In this document: piece by piece, positions 43,907 through 53,586 of the stretch
Numbering within the stretch: the first letter of the stretch is position 1
Layout: every line of letters starts with the position of its first letter
From: Bacteroidaceae bacterium
GTDB taxonomy: Bacteria; Bacteroidota; Bacteroidia; Bacteroidales; Bacteroidaceae
Length of the DNA stretch: 64,000 nucleotides
NCBI GenBank assembly: GCA_024398435.1
Contig: JAKSJD010000011.1
Coordinates: 1-64,000 of the forward strand
Reading direction: 5' to 3'
Made by a program: the position numbers and the translations under genes
Notes under the pieces: generated by a model
The model's input: the letters and a program-made list of their open reading frames with translations, nothing else
What the model was told of the DNA's origin: nothing
Database searches by the model: none

Positions 43907-45157
43907 ATGATTTCAGTAAAAGAAATACTTTCAGATTTAAACAAATTATCAGACGAGGAATTTGCTAATTTGTCTATATCAACACGCAGGTTATTCGAGT
44001 ATAAACTTCGTGCGCTTGAATATAGTGAGTTGGAAGAATTATTAGTTAATGTACCTTCAACCAGTCAAAAACGGAGTTATATCAATGGCATAGCTATTGA
44101 GCAAGCCCAACGCCTTGCATTTAAAGAAAAGAAAGAAGCCGAGCGTTTGGTTAAAAACGAGACAATAGAGGAATTGCTGGAACTTTACAACAACAAGAAA
44201 TCTGGAAGAGTCCAAGAAGCCAGGAAGAAAATTCAACATCGCTATCCATACCTTTCATACAAAGAACAACTCGTTATCATGAGAACTTTTTTGAAAGGCG
44301 GAAAAACAGAAAGGCTTTGGGGATACAATATTCTCCGCAACTTATGGAGTGAAGATTTTAAAGATGATGTGCTTGAACTTTGGCTGAAATACAAGGAAGA
44401 GCGATGCGGATGGCTATTGATAAAATATTTTTCTACTGACGAAATCCGTCCTTTTGTAGATGACCTCAGCACCAGAAATAGCTATTACAATCTTTGTAAG
44501 AAATTGGTCAAAGAAGAATGGTTTTCGATTGACATTAATTTGTTGAAACAATTACCTTTGACACATGAAGAGTTTATATGGATTGTGTCTCAGTCAAAGA
44601 ACGGGATATCCGAAGAAGAAGCCATGTCCTATGTATACAGAAACATTGCTTACACTTTGTGTGGTTTGAATGTGTATACTTATCCCGACGGCCAATTTGC
44701 ATATGGAAGGAACATTTATTATTATCCTCCAAAGATAGATGACTTGTTCTATATGCGTAAGATTATAGGTATGGACAATATGCTGACCAGTATATGCAGA
44801 ATGGGATATGATGTCGCTGTTCGAAAATTTTTGGAACTGGACCAGTCCATACATGATTCGATAATTGATATGTACTATGAAGATGAGGTTGGAGGTGATC
44901 AACGATATGAGGCTATTGTTCGTGAATGGCTCGCCGAATACCGAGCTAAATTCCCTAAAGAATATAGATACATATTGGATAATAACTCAGGCACTAAGCC
45001 AGTCAAAAGGTCTTATATTAGGAACAGGCCGATTACTGAAGAAGAGTATAACCAAATGGCATTTGACAATGAATCATTCAATGCCCTTGTGGAGCAATTT
45101 AAGTTAGAGGTTCCAAAGGATGAAGAAACTAATTATGCAGATGATCCTCCGTTTTAA
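43907..45157 (+). CDS. Hypothetical large helical protein
   Basis: A 416-residue soluble protein, rich in Glu, Lys and Tyr, without a signal peptide or membrane segment. The first ~130 residues are strongly helical and charged (NETIEELLELYNNKKSGRVQ). The middle holds repeated Leu/Tyr helices (LRNLWSEDFKDDVLELWLKY, SYVYRNIAYTLCGLNVY). No enzyme motif is seen. It sits in the same rightward run as the helicase fusion (31 nt from the zinc-ribbon gene, 14 nt before the lipoprotein). Confidence 0.65.
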   Translation: MISVKEILSDLNKLSDEEFANLSISTRRLFEYKLRALEYSELEELLVNVPSTSQKRSYINGIAIEQAQRLAFKEKKEAERLVKNETIEELLELYNNKKSGRVQEARKKIQHRYPYLSYKEQLVIMRTFLKGGKTERLWGYNILRNLWSEDFKDDVLELWLKYKEERCGWLLIKYFSTDEIRPFVDDLSTRNSYYNLCKKLVKEEWFSIDINLLKQLPLTHEEFIWIVSQSKNGISEEEAMSYVYRNIAYTLCGLNVYTYPDGQFAYGRNIYYYPPKIDDLFYMRKIIGMDNMLTSICRMGYDVAVRKFLELDQSIHDSIIDMYYEDEVGGDQRYEAIVREWLAEYRAKFPKEYRYILDNNSGTKPVKRSYIRNRPITEEEYNQMAFDNESFNALVEQFKLEVPKDEETNYADDPPF

Positions 45158-45171
45158 TCATTACAAATTAA

Positions 45172-45876
45172 ATGAATATGGCAAATACGGTAAAAAACTG
45201 TAAGGAGCAAAAGGCATGTTTGAAAGACATGCCAATGGTAGATATTGCTACAGAAATCATAGGATACGCAATATCGATACTGATAATTATGTTGATTTCA
45301 GGTTGCAACAATCAAAACTCCATTCAAGAACCTAATGAAGAGGCAGACACCTGTATTGAGATTTATGTTAATTGTATGAAGTGCCAACAGGAGCTGGATA
45401 CAGTCATTGGTAAGTTCGATGGTGTGAATATCGATACTCTGTTCCTTCAGCAACAGGAAATCATCGATATTCATGATGTCTCTTATCTGCTTACTTCCAC
45501 ATCGGGAAAGCTTCCGGCAATTCAAATGTATGGTTATCATGATGTTAAACCATGTGTTTATGAAGAAGGAGATCTTGACGGAAACGGAACTGATGAAGTT
45601 GCCTATATGAATTCCATGGACACTGGTGGATGGAGAATGTATTACATACTCTCATTCAAGGATGGCAAGTGGATGAATATGTTCCCTGACTTAAAAGACA
45701 TTTTGTACACAGGCACTTCTTTCAGGGGATTAGACTATGAAATCGCCCAACCATACGAGAAGGGCAAGGTCAAATTAACATACTATTTCGAAGGGTATGA
45801 CGAAAAAATAGGTGACAGGATAGAAGAAGTTAGAGATACCATAGTCTCACCATCATTTGGGGATTTATTGCAATAA
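45172..45876 (+). CDS. Lipoprotein with an FG-GAP-like repeat
   Basis: A 234-residue protein. The hydrophobic segment IIGYAISILIIMLISGC ends in a lipobox at about Cys45; the unusually long N-terminus suggests that a later Met (MPMVDIATEIIGY) may be the real start. The mature part has an FG-GAP/calcium-loop-like motif, EGDLDGNGTDEVAYMNSMDT, and a beta-rich end. Last gene of the accessory run; a weak hairpin follows at 45895-45912. Function unknown. It may be an unrelated passenger in the run. Confidence 0.65.
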   Translation: MNMANTVKNCKEQKACLKDMPMVDIATEIIGYAISILIIMLISGCNNQNSIQEPNEEADTCIEIYVNCMKCQQELDTVIGKFDGVNIDTLFLQQQEIIDIHDVSYLLTSTSGKLPAIQMYGYHDVKPCVYEEGDLDGNGTDEVAYMNSMDTGGWRMYYILSFKDGKWMNMFPDLKDILYTGTSFRGLDYEIAQPYEKGKVKLTYYFEGYDEKIGDRIEEVRDTIVSPSFGDLLQ

Positions 45877-45894
45877 AACATTTGTCGTTAGGAA

Positions 45895-45912
45895 CACTGA
45901 TTTTAGTCAGTG
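45895..45912 (+). terminator. Weak hairpin after the accessory run
   Basis: CACTGA and TCAGTG with a 6-nt loop, 19 nt past the lipoprotein stop. There is no T-run, so termination is uncertain. Confidence 0.35.
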
Positions 45913-45938
45913 CCATTAATGTATCACAACAAAAAAAA

Positions 45939-45978
45939 GAGTGCTGACCGATTCGTGAATGAATGTGATCAGCACCTC
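45939..45978 (-). terminator. Terminator of the tRNA-fMet gene
   Basis: GAGTGCTGA and TCAGCACCTC arms. Leftward it runs into eight T (AAAAAAAA on the plus strand), 12 nt past the 3' end of the tRNA. Confidence 0.75.
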
Positions 45979-45989
45979 GTGGGTTGTTG

Positions 45990-46063
45990 TTGCGGAGATT
46001 GGATTCGAACCAATGACCTCCAGGTTATGAGCCTGGCGAGCTACCAGCTGCTGCCACTCCGCG
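45990..46063 (-). tRNA. Initiator tRNA-fMet (anticodon CAU)
   Basis: A 74-nt cloverleaf. Acceptor CGCGGAG pairs with CTCCGC except for a C1-A72 mismatch, the hallmark of initiator tRNA. Anticodon arm CCAGG-CTCATAA-CCTGG; T-arm ATTGG-TTCGAAT-CCAAT; discriminator A; CCA not encoded. The D-stem can form only with one bulged C (GCAGC opposite GCTC), and the third G-C pair of the anticodon stem is A-U, so it departs slightly from the textbook initiator. It has its own promoter and terminator, with its 3' end facing the accessory region. Confidence 0.9.
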
Positions 46064-46099
46064 ATGTTATGTTGTTGCCTTCATTTCTGAAAGCGAGTG

Positions 46100-46107
46100 C
46101 AAAGGTA
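46100..46107 (-). promoter_or_regulatory. Promoter -7 box of the tRNA-fMet gene
   Basis: The minus strand reads TACCTTTGCACTCG, exact consensus, 37 nt before the tRNA 5' end. Confidence 0.65.
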
Positions 46108-46204
46108 CGAACTTTTTTCGACATTGCCAAACTTTTTGGTGGAAAAAATGCCTTTTTCAGCATGTTGGCTGATTTCGCCTTCGTTTTTCTTTGGTAATGA
46201 TAAC

Positions 46205-46303
46205 ATAATGACACAACAATTTTTCTCTCTCCACTAATCGACTTGTCGCTTGGCTCGTCCAAGAAATATTATCCATAAGTTAAAAACAAATCCATCCGGA
46301 AGG
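46205..46303. mobile_element. Internally deleted inverted-repeat element
   Basis: Outer ATAATGACAC, then TTTTTCTCTCTCC and the hairpin segment of the right arm, then directly AATATTATCC...ACAAATCCATCCGGA, which is the centre of the 57.2-kb copy read on the other strand. About 150 bp between end and centre are missing. Confidence 0.65.
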
Positions 46304-46448
46304 TCATTGCCTAGATTCTCGCTTTTGCAAACTCTAAAACCTTTGGTTTTGTGGCTCGAAATCGTCAAAATCTTTCCCCTATAATAAAATAATAATGTGT
46401 TTGTTGTATATTTTTGTAAATTTTCATTGGAGTTTGGAAAAGTTGTTG

Positions 46449-46456
46449 TATTTTTG
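46449..46456 (+). promoter_or_regulatory. Promoter -7 box of tamB-tamL
   Basis: TATTTTTGTACCC matches TAnnTTTG, 23 nt before the ATG at 46480. Confidence 0.55.
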
Positions 46457-46479
46457 TACCCTTGATAAAGTGTGTAATT

Positions 46480-49400
46480 ATGCAGAAGCGAACAAAAACC
46501 ATATTGAAGACCTTGATGTGGGTGGTGTTGACTCCAATACTGCTCGTCTTGCTTTTGTTCGTTTGCCTCTATATTCCGCCAATCCAAAAGTGGGCAGTCG
46601 ATACTGCAGCCGATTGTCTTTCGGAAGAGATGGGAATGCAGGTCAGTGTCGACCGAGTTTTGCTCAAGTTCCCTCTCGACCTTTCCGTTGGAGGAGTGCT
46701 TGCAGTGAAGCCAGCCGATGGGGTGAACACTCAGCAACCAGATACAGTTCTCGATGCTGAGGAACTTTTGCTCGATGTGGCCTTGATGCCGCTGTTTAAG
46801 GGTGAAGTGATGGTTGAGAATGCCACTTTGAAAAATACCAAAGTCAATACACTCGACCTCGTCGAAGCCCTTCAGATAAAGGGACATGTGGGCGAGTTGC
46901 AGTCGAATGATATTAGTTTTGGCCTTAACTCGGGAGAAGGAATTATTCCAACCCTCTCGCTCAAGGATTCCGAACTTTCGATTATATTGGCCGACAGTGT
47001 GCTAGAGGACACAACAGAGGAAGAAGAAGGATTCCTGAAGACGATTGACATGCAAGGCATAAAGCTCGAAAATGTGGCTCTCAATCTCGATCTTGCTCCA
47101 AGTGCCGACAGTATGTTCGTGGCCACAAATTTCCCAGAAGCAAGTCTTTCAGCCTTCCTCGACCTAGAGAATGGCAATTACTATGTGAAAGACTTGAAGG
47201 CTTCGGATTCGAAGGTCAATTACGATATAGGAAAGGGAGAGGCACTTCCTGGTTTCGACCCTAACCACATCAACCTCAGCAATCTCAATCTTCAGATAGA
47301 TTCTCTTTCATACCTTGCCAATGGCGACCTTTATGTGGGCATCAATCAATTGGCTGGAAAAGACAGAGGCGGACTTAAAATCAATGATGCGAAGGGCGCA
47401 TTCCGTATGGATGCCAAGCGCCTTTACCTCGATAATTTCAGTTTGAAGACCGACGAAACCGACCTCGACCTCACGATGGCAATGGACATGAATGCCTTCG
47501 ATGAAACCGACCCAGGTGTGTTTGAGATTGACGTGAATGGAATCGTAGGGAAAGACGATATTTCACAGTTTACTTCCGATTTCACTCCACAGTTCATGAA
47601 GGGTTGGCCAAACAAACCTCTCACCATTGATATGAAGGCCAACGGAAACATGCAGACACTTTATGTCGACCACATCAAGGCAAAGATGGACGGAGCCTTC
47701 GATATAAATGGAAGTGGGGTGATGACCGACTTGATGGATCCTAATGGTAACATCGGAATGGACCTTGATATGAATATGGCTGGTCAAGACCTTGCCTTCA
47801 TCAAGCAGTTCCTTCCTGCCGATGTCGCTTCATCATTCAATATTCCACGAGGTACAACCCTCAACGGCAAAATGTCGATGAAGAATGGTCGATTGCTTGC
47901 TGATGCAATCCTTTCGAGTGGCCGTTCAAGTGCCAAGTTGAAGGCTGACTACAACATGAACAGCGAAGCCTATGAAATCGACCTACATGCAAAGAATTTT
48001 GATGTCAACCGATTTGTCCCTCTTGGCGAACCTTGCAGCTTTACTGGTCATCTGTATGCCAAGGGACAAGGTTTCGACTTCGACAATCCTCGCACATATT
48101 GCAAGGCAAATGCCAACATAGACGATGCATCTTATTCGACATATTACTTGACAAACACTTCCCTTGATGCCTCGCTCCTGAAGCAGACAATCAATGCTGA
48201 TATGAAGTTTGACGACCCTCGTCTGCAAGGACATTTCATCGTTGACGGAAAGATGACAGCTAAGAATCTTGATGCCGATGCACAGATCGACCTTCCATTC
48301 TCCGACATTCAGGCATTGGGCTTCTCTCCAGATCCACTCACAGCTCATGCCACTCATGGAACACTTCATGCTACAAGCAACTTCGACAACTTGTTCCTCG
48401 TGGATGCCGATGTTGAGGGAGTTCAGGTGATTCTCAATGAAGACAGTATTGTGACTGACAAGTTCGACCTCTTTGCCGAAACCACTCTCGACCGCACTGA
48501 TGCCGTACTTCACACAGGCGACCTCGACTTTGAATTCAATTCGCCAAAGAACCTGTTTGCACTCATAGACGATTTCACGAAAGTGGGAGAGACAGTTCAG
48601 CAGCAATTGGAAGACCGCGAACTCAGTTTTGATGCAATCAAGGCAATTATGCCTGAAGCCCGACTCAAGGCAAATATCGGTCATAACAACCCAGTGAGCA
48701 AGTTCCTCTCAATGCAAGGTTACAACTATGACGAAGTCGTTGCCAATCTTCGTACTTCACAGGAATACGGACTTCAAGGTGATGCTCACGTCTTTGCATT
48801 CAAAACTGATTCGATGAAGGTCGACACCATATTATTCAATATAGAACAAGACAGTACTCACCTTCGCTTCGATGCAGCTCTTGCATGCAACGAACAGCAA
48901 GATTTAGTTCCTGCTTTCACGGCTCATCTCGATGGTTATGTATCTCCTTCGACGGCTAATGTTCGCCTCAATTATTTCGATGGCGAAGGCAAGAAAGGCG
49001 TAGATTTGGGACTCGACGGAATCATCGGAGCAGACAGCATCCTCCACATGAAGATGTATCCAGAGGAACCAATCATAGCTTATCGAAAGTTTAAGGTGAA
49101 CGATGACAACTATCTCGACCTTCATAAACACAATCGCTTGTTTGCCGACCTTGAGTTGCAATCTACAACCGATAGTTGTTATGTAGGAATCTTTGCAAAT
49201 CCAGCCGATTCGATGAATCAGCAAATCAATGCAATCATCAAGCAACTCAATATTGAGGAACTCCTGACCGTTTTGCCATTCGTACCAAAGATGAAGGGTG
49301 TGCTAGGTTTGGATGCAACATATTCGCAGAATGACGAAAACTTCAATGTAGAGGGAATGCTGAGTGCCGACGACTTCTATTATGAAGGCACTCCACTGGG

Positions 49401-51171
49401 AGATGTTGTCTCAATGTTCAAATATCAGCCAATGGGAGAGGCAGGTCACGACATTCATGCAATCCTCTATCAAAACGGCAACAACATCATGACTGCTCAG
49501 GGAACCTACAATGTAGTTGGTCCTGACTATCTTGATATGAAGCTTCTTCTCGACAATCTCCCAATGTCGATTGCTTCCGCATTTGTTCCCGACCAGATTT
49601 GTGCATTCAGCGGTAATCTCGACGGAATCATAGATGTTCATGGACCTGCAGATACATTGCTCGTGAACGGAAATCTCTATCCTAATGATATTCATGTTTA
49701 CAGTGATGTCTATTCGTTCGACCTCACGATAGGAAACGACCCAATAACATTCACCGACAGCCGAATCCAATTCAATCAGATTAAGATTCTTGGTTCGGGT
49801 GGAAATCCTCTCACTGTGAATGGCTATGTAGATTTCAGCAACTTCGACGATATCAACATGAGTCTCAGTGTCTATGGCCAGAACTTTGAGGTGTTCAATG
49901 CTCCTCGCACTCGCAAGTCGGCTCTCTTCGGCAAACTCTATGGCGACTTCTTTGCCCGTGTCACTGGTTCTACCAACGACCTCCGAATCCGTGGACTTGT
50001 CAATGTACTCAGTAAGAGTGATATTACTTACATCATGACAAACACTCCACTCACTGTGGATTATCGTCTTGATGATATTGTTACATTCGTCGACTTCTCT
50101 GCACCTCCAGAGTCGTCAGAACGTATTCCACACACATTTGTCGGCATCGATATGGATGTCACTCTCGAAGTGGAAGACGGTGCAAAGATTAATTGTGAGT
50201 TCAGTGCCGATAAGCAGAGCTACGTTACAGTTCAGGGTGGCGGTTCGATTGATGCTTCCTACACTCCGGAAGGTGTGTTGAGTCTTCAGGGACGATATAC
50301 AATCAATGAAGGTGAGATGAAGTACACATTGCCAGTTATTCCTCTCAAGACCTTCACTTTGAAGAAAGGAAGTTACATTGAGTTCACTGGCGAACCAGCT
50401 AATCCAACCCTCAACATAGCAGCTACCGAGCAGACAAAGGCTGGTGTAAGCAATGCCGATGGTTCGAGCCGTTCGGTTCTCTTCAATGTAGGTTTGAAGA
50501 TAACCAACACCCTCAACAATATGGGTCTTGAATTTACGATTGAAGCACCTGAAGATATTGCTGTTCAGAACGAACTTGCAGGAATGACAGCCGAGGAAAA
50601 GAACAAGTTGGCTGTTGCCCTCCTTGCTACAGGAATGTATCTCTCAAGCAGCAATACAACAGGATTCAGTGCTACCAATGCCCTCAACAACTTCCTCCAG
50701 TCGGAAATCAACAACATTGCAGGCAAGGCCATTTCCACTGCAGTCGATGTGGATATGAGTGTGGGCATGGAACAGACAAAGCGAGATGACGGTACCACTC
50801 GCACCGACTATTCGTTCAAGTTCACGAAACGTTTCTTCAGTGATAAGCTCAATGTGGTTATCGGTGGTCGAATCAATGCCGATGGCAATAATGGCCACAG
50901 TGAGAATTCTGCCTATATTGATGACATTTCACTCGAATGGCGACTCGATGATGGTGGTACGCAGTATGTCCGTCTCTTCCATGATAAGAACTATGATAAT
51001 ATCGTAGAAGGTGAACTCACAGAGAATGGTGCTGGTATTGTGCTTCGAAAGAAACTCGACAGCATTTCCGAACTCTTCATCTTCAAGCGAAAGAACAAGG
51101 AGGAACAGCAACCAGTTTTCACTCCAGGTCTTCGTCAACGAACTCAAACCGAAACTAATGAAAACAAATAA
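46480..51171 (+). CDS. tamB: Translocation and assembly module protein TamB
   Basis: A 1563-residue inner-membrane-anchored periplasmic protein of the TamB/AsmA-like (DUF490) family. One N-terminal transmembrane helix (MWVVLTPILLVLLLFVCLYI), then more than 1300 residues of beta-rich repeats (NGVMTDLMDPNGNIGMDLDM-type) that should form a long hydrophobic groove across the periplasm. The C-terminal DUF490 core (~1150-1500) has FTLKKGSYIEFTGEPANPTLNIAA and SVGMEQTKRDDG. It carries lipids or assists insertion of outer-membrane proteins together with TamL, whose gene overlaps by 14 nt. ATG at 46480 follows the -7 box; a TTG at 46462 is less likely. Confidence 0.93.
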   Translation: MQKRTKTILKTLMWVVLTPILLVLLLFVCLYIPPIQKWAVDTAADCLSEEMGMQVSVDRVLLKFPLDLSVGGVLAVKPADGVNTQQPDTVLDAEELLLDVALMPLFKGEVMVENATLKNTKVNTLDLVEALQIKGHVGELQSNDISFGLNSGEGIIPTLSLKDSELSIILADSVLEDTTEEEEGFLKTIDMQGIKLENVALNLDLAPSADSMFVATNFPEASLSAFLDLENGNYYVKDLKASDSKVNYDIGKGEALPGFDPNHINLSNLNLQIDSLSYLANGDLYVGINQLAGKDRGGLKINDAKGAFRMDAKRLYLDNFSLKTDETDLDLTMAMDMNAFDETDPGVFEIDVNGIVGKDDISQFTSDFTPQFMKGWPNKPLTIDMKANGNMQTLYVDHIKAKMDGAFDINGSGVMTDLMDPNGNIGMDLDMNMAGQDLAFIKQFLPADVASSFNIPRGTTLNGKMSMKNGRLLADAILSSGRSSAKLKADYNMNSEAYEIDLHAKNFDVNRFVPLGEPCSFTGHLYAKGQGFDFDNPRTYCKANANIDDASYSTYYLTNTSLDASLLKQTINADMKFDDPRLQGHFIVDGKMTAKNLDADAQIDLPFSDIQALGFSPDPLTAHATHGTLHATSNFDNLFLVDADVEGVQVILNEDSIVTDKFDLFAETTLDRTDAVLHTGDLDFEFNSPKNLFALIDDFTKVGETVQQQLEDRELSFDAIKAIMPEARLKANIGHNNPVSKFLSMQGYNYDEVVANLRTSQEYGLQGDAHVFAFKTDSMKVDTILFNIEQDSTHLRFDAALACNEQQDLVPAFTAHLDGYVSPSTANVRLNYFDGEGKKGVDLGLDGIIGADSILHMKMYPEEPIIAYRKFKVNDDNYLDLHKHNRLFADLELQSTTDSCYVGIFANPADSMNQQINAIIKQLNIEELLTVLPFVPKMKGVLGLDATYSQNDENFNVEGMLSADDFYYEGTPLGDVVSMFKYQPMGEAGHDIHAILYQNGNNIMTAQGTYNVVGPDYLDMKLLLDNLPMSIASAFVPDQICAFSGNLDGIIDVHGPADTLLVNGNLYPNDIHVYSDVYSFDLTIGNDPITFTDSRIQFNQIKILGSGGNPLTVNGYVDFSNFDDINMSLSVYGQNFEVFNAPRTRKSALFGKLYGDFFARVTGSTNDLRIRGLVNVLSKSDITYIMTNTPLTVDYRLDDIVTFVDFSAPPESSERIPHTFVGIDMDVTLEVEDGAKINCEFSADKQSYVTVQGGGSIDASYTPEGVLSLQGRYTINEGEMKYTLPVIPLKTFTLKKGSYIEFTGEPANPTLNIAATEQTKAGVSNADGSSRSVLFNVGLKITNTLNNMGLEFTIEAPEDIAVQNELAGMTAEEKNKLAVALLATGMYLSSSNTTGFSATNALNNFLQSEINNIAGKAISTAVDVDMSVGMEQTKRDDGTTRTDYSFKFTKRFFSDKLNVVIGGRINADGNNGHSENSAYIDDISLEWRLDDGGTQYVRLFHDKNYDNIVEGELTENGAGIVLRKKLDSISELFIFKRKNKEEQQPVFTPGLRQRTQTETNENK

Positions 51172-53536
51172 TATATATAATAGGCAGTCAACGGGTCAAC
51201 GGGCCAACAAGCTGGCAAGCATTGGCTTCGTGGCTATGGTGGTGGCTTGCATTATCCTTTCGGCTTGTTCCACAACGAGCAATCTGCCAGAGGACGAAGT
51301 GCTTTATACCGGTATCAAGAAGATAAGTTATGAGGACAAGAAGAATACCTATGCCGAGAGTGTGGCACTCACCGAAATTGAGGCAGCTCTGGCTTATGCT
51401 CCAAACAACTCGTTCATGGGCAGTTCTTCCGTTCGTTTCCCTCTCCCAGTAGGTCTTTGGGTATATAATGGTTTGGTCAATAAGCAGAAGGACGGTTTCT
51501 CAAAGTGGGCATTCGATGCATTCAGCAGTGTGCCAATCACTCTCACGGCCGTTGCTCCAGCCACTCGTGTTCAAGTGGCTACCAACACACTTCAGAACTA
51601 TGGTTATTTCCAAGGCAAGGTGTCATACGATATAATCGACGAAAAGAATCCTAAGAAGAAAAAGATTGCATACAATGTGAAACTCGGTGAGCCTTATCTT
51701 CTCGATTCCATTCATTGGTCGTTCCCTGAATTGCAGGACAGCATCATCCGAGCTACCAAGTCGGATAGTTATATTGCTACAGATAAGCAATTCAGCGTCA
51801 TCGACCTTCAGATGGAGAAGGACCGTATTACGAGTGAGTTCCACAATAATGGTCTCTACTTTTATCGTCCCGACTATATCAACTATTATGCCGATTCGAT
51901 GATGGTGCCACAGCGAGTGAAACTTCTTGTAATGGAAGACCCCGACACACCGGAGAAAGCTAAGCATAAGTGGTATTTCGGCAATACGAGTGTTTATATC
52001 CGCAATTCATCATCCAACGGTGCCCGTCGTGGAGCATATACCGACTCTATTATGATGCGAGGCGGAAAATTTGTTTATCAAGGCGAGAAGGAACCAGTGA
52101 GTCCTCGCACTCTCTTCCGCAATTTCCGCTTCCGCCGAGGCATGATGTTCAAGCAGAGCAGTGTGGACGAAACGCTCACCAACCTTTCCGGAATGCAGAT
52201 GTTCTCGAAGTTGCAGTTCTCGTATATTCCTCGTGACACAACCCAAACCTGCGACACCCTCGATGTGAAGATTGAGGCCACGATGGATAAGCTCGTCGAT
52301 GCCGAACTTGCTTTCAACATCACTCAGAAGAGCAATTCACAGATTGGCCCGAATGCAGCTGTAACAGTTTCTAAACGCAATGCCTTTGGCCATGGTGAGA
52401 CACTTTCCCTCACATTGAAGGGAGCCTACGAATGGCAGACGAAGGCAGAGAACCGCAATAAGGACCAAGACCAAATCAATTCGTATGATGCCGGACTTGG
52501 AGCCACTCTCACTTATCCTTGGCTCGTTTTCCCTGGTTTGAGCCAGAAGCGTTTCAAGTATGCCACATCTTCTTCATTCCGTTTCGATATCGACCATCTC
52601 AATCGTTCGGGCTATTATCGCATACTCTCATTCAATGCTGAGGCCGACTATAATTTCCGAACTTCAAAATATTGGACTCATAGATTCACTCCGCTCTCCC
52701 TCACTTACAACCGACTCGAACACACATCCGAGAAGTTCGACTCCATTGCCAGTGTCAACCGAGCTCTCCTTGTTTCGCTTGAAGACCATTTCATCCCAGC
52801 AATGGGCTATACCATCACTTACGATAATTCCTTCAAGCCAACACTTCGCACCACTACATGGGCTGAGTTTTCCATCAAGGAATCGGCCAACCTCATCAGT
52901 GGTGTTATGGCACTTTCGGGAAAGGACTTCAACAAGAAGGACAAGAAGCTCTTCAGTCAGCCATATTCTCAGTTCCTCAAGCTCACGATGGATGTCCGCA
53001 ATAAGTTCCTCCTGACGGATAAGAGTCTTATTGCCACCCGCTTCTATGCCGGAGTTCTTTGGAGTTATGGCAACAGTGAAGTGGCACCTTATAATGAGTT
53101 GTTCTATGTGGGTGGAGCCAACGACATCCGAGCATTTGCTGCCCATTCCATTGGTCCTGGTCAGTACTACGACTATTCGGGCCGAGGAACATATCTCGAC
53201 CAAGCCGGCGACCTCAAGCTCGAACTCAATGCAGAATACAGATTCAATATAGTCAGCAATCTCTATGGAGCCCTCTTTGTGGATGCAGGTAATGTGTGGT
53301 TGCTCGATAAGCGCGACTCCAATCCTGGTGGTGAGGTAGGTTATGACAGTTTCCTAAAGGATATTGCCCTTGGTACAGGATTTGGTTTCCGCTACGATCT
53401 CGAATTCCTTATCCTCCGTCTCGACCTTGGTATCGGAATCCATGCACCTTACGATACTGGCAAAAAGGGTTATTACAACATTCCAAAGTTTAAGGATGGT
53501 CTCGGTCTCCACTTTGCAGTGGGTTATCCATTCTAA
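51158..53536 (+). CDS. tamL: TamA-like outer membrane lipoprotein (TamL)
   Basis: A 792-residue BamA/Omp85-superfamily protein. N-terminus with a lipobox (VACIILSAC, Cys ~36), as in the Bacteroidota lipoprotein form TamL. POTRA-like domains follow (~50-400; VLYTGIKKISYEDKKNTYAE, YGYFQGKVSYDIIDEKNPKK), then a 16-strand surface-antigen barrel (LFYVGGANDIRAFAAHSIGPG, YRFNIVSNLYGALFVDAGNVW) ending GLHFAVGYPF with the terminal Phe. Partner of TamB. The longer frame from 51011 is overlap with tamB; MKTNN at 51158 is the start. Confidence 0.92.
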   Translation: MKTNNIYNRQSTGQRANKLASIGFVAMVVACIILSACSTTSNLPEDEVLYTGIKKISYEDKKNTYAESVALTEIEAALAYAPNNSFMGSSSVRFPLPVGLWVYNGLVNKQKDGFSKWAFDAFSSVPITLTAVAPATRVQVATNTLQNYGYFQGKVSYDIIDEKNPKKKKIAYNVKLGEPYLLDSIHWSFPELQDSIIRATKSDSYIATDKQFSVIDLQMEKDRITSEFHNNGLYFYRPDYINYYADSMMVPQRVKLLVMEDPDTPEKAKHKWYFGNTSVYIRNSSSNGARRGAYTDSIMMRGGKFVYQGEKEPVSPRTLFRNFRFRRGMMFKQSSVDETLTNLSGMQMFSKLQFSYIPRDTTQTCDTLDVKIEATMDKLVDAELAFNITQKSNSQIGPNAAVTVSKRNAFGHGETLSLTLKGAYEWQTKAENRNKDQDQINSYDAGLGATLTYPWLVFPGLSQKRFKYATSSSFRFDIDHLNRSGYYRILSFNAEADYNFRTSKYWTHRFTPLSLTYNRLEHTSEKFDSIASVNRALLVSLEDHFIPAMGYTITYDNSFKPTLRTTTWAEFSIKESANLISGVMALSGKDFNKKDKKLFSQPYSQFLKLTMDVRNKFLLTDKSLIATRFYAGVLWSYGNSEVAPYNELFYVGGANDIRAFAAHSIGPGQYYDYSGRGTYLDQAGDLKLELNAEYRFNIVSNLYGALFVDAGNVWLLDKRDSNPGGEVGYDSFLKDIALGTGFGFRYDLEFLILRLDLGIGIHAPYDTGKKGYYNIPKFKDGLGLHFAVGYPF

Positions 53537-53586
53537 TGAAGAGGTTAGGGGTTAGTGGTTAGAGGTTAGGGTATAAGAAGAAAAAT

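Noticed and set aside
45910-46197. 95-codon frame across the tRNA
   Set aside because: It covers the tRNA-fMet gene, its promoter and its terminator.
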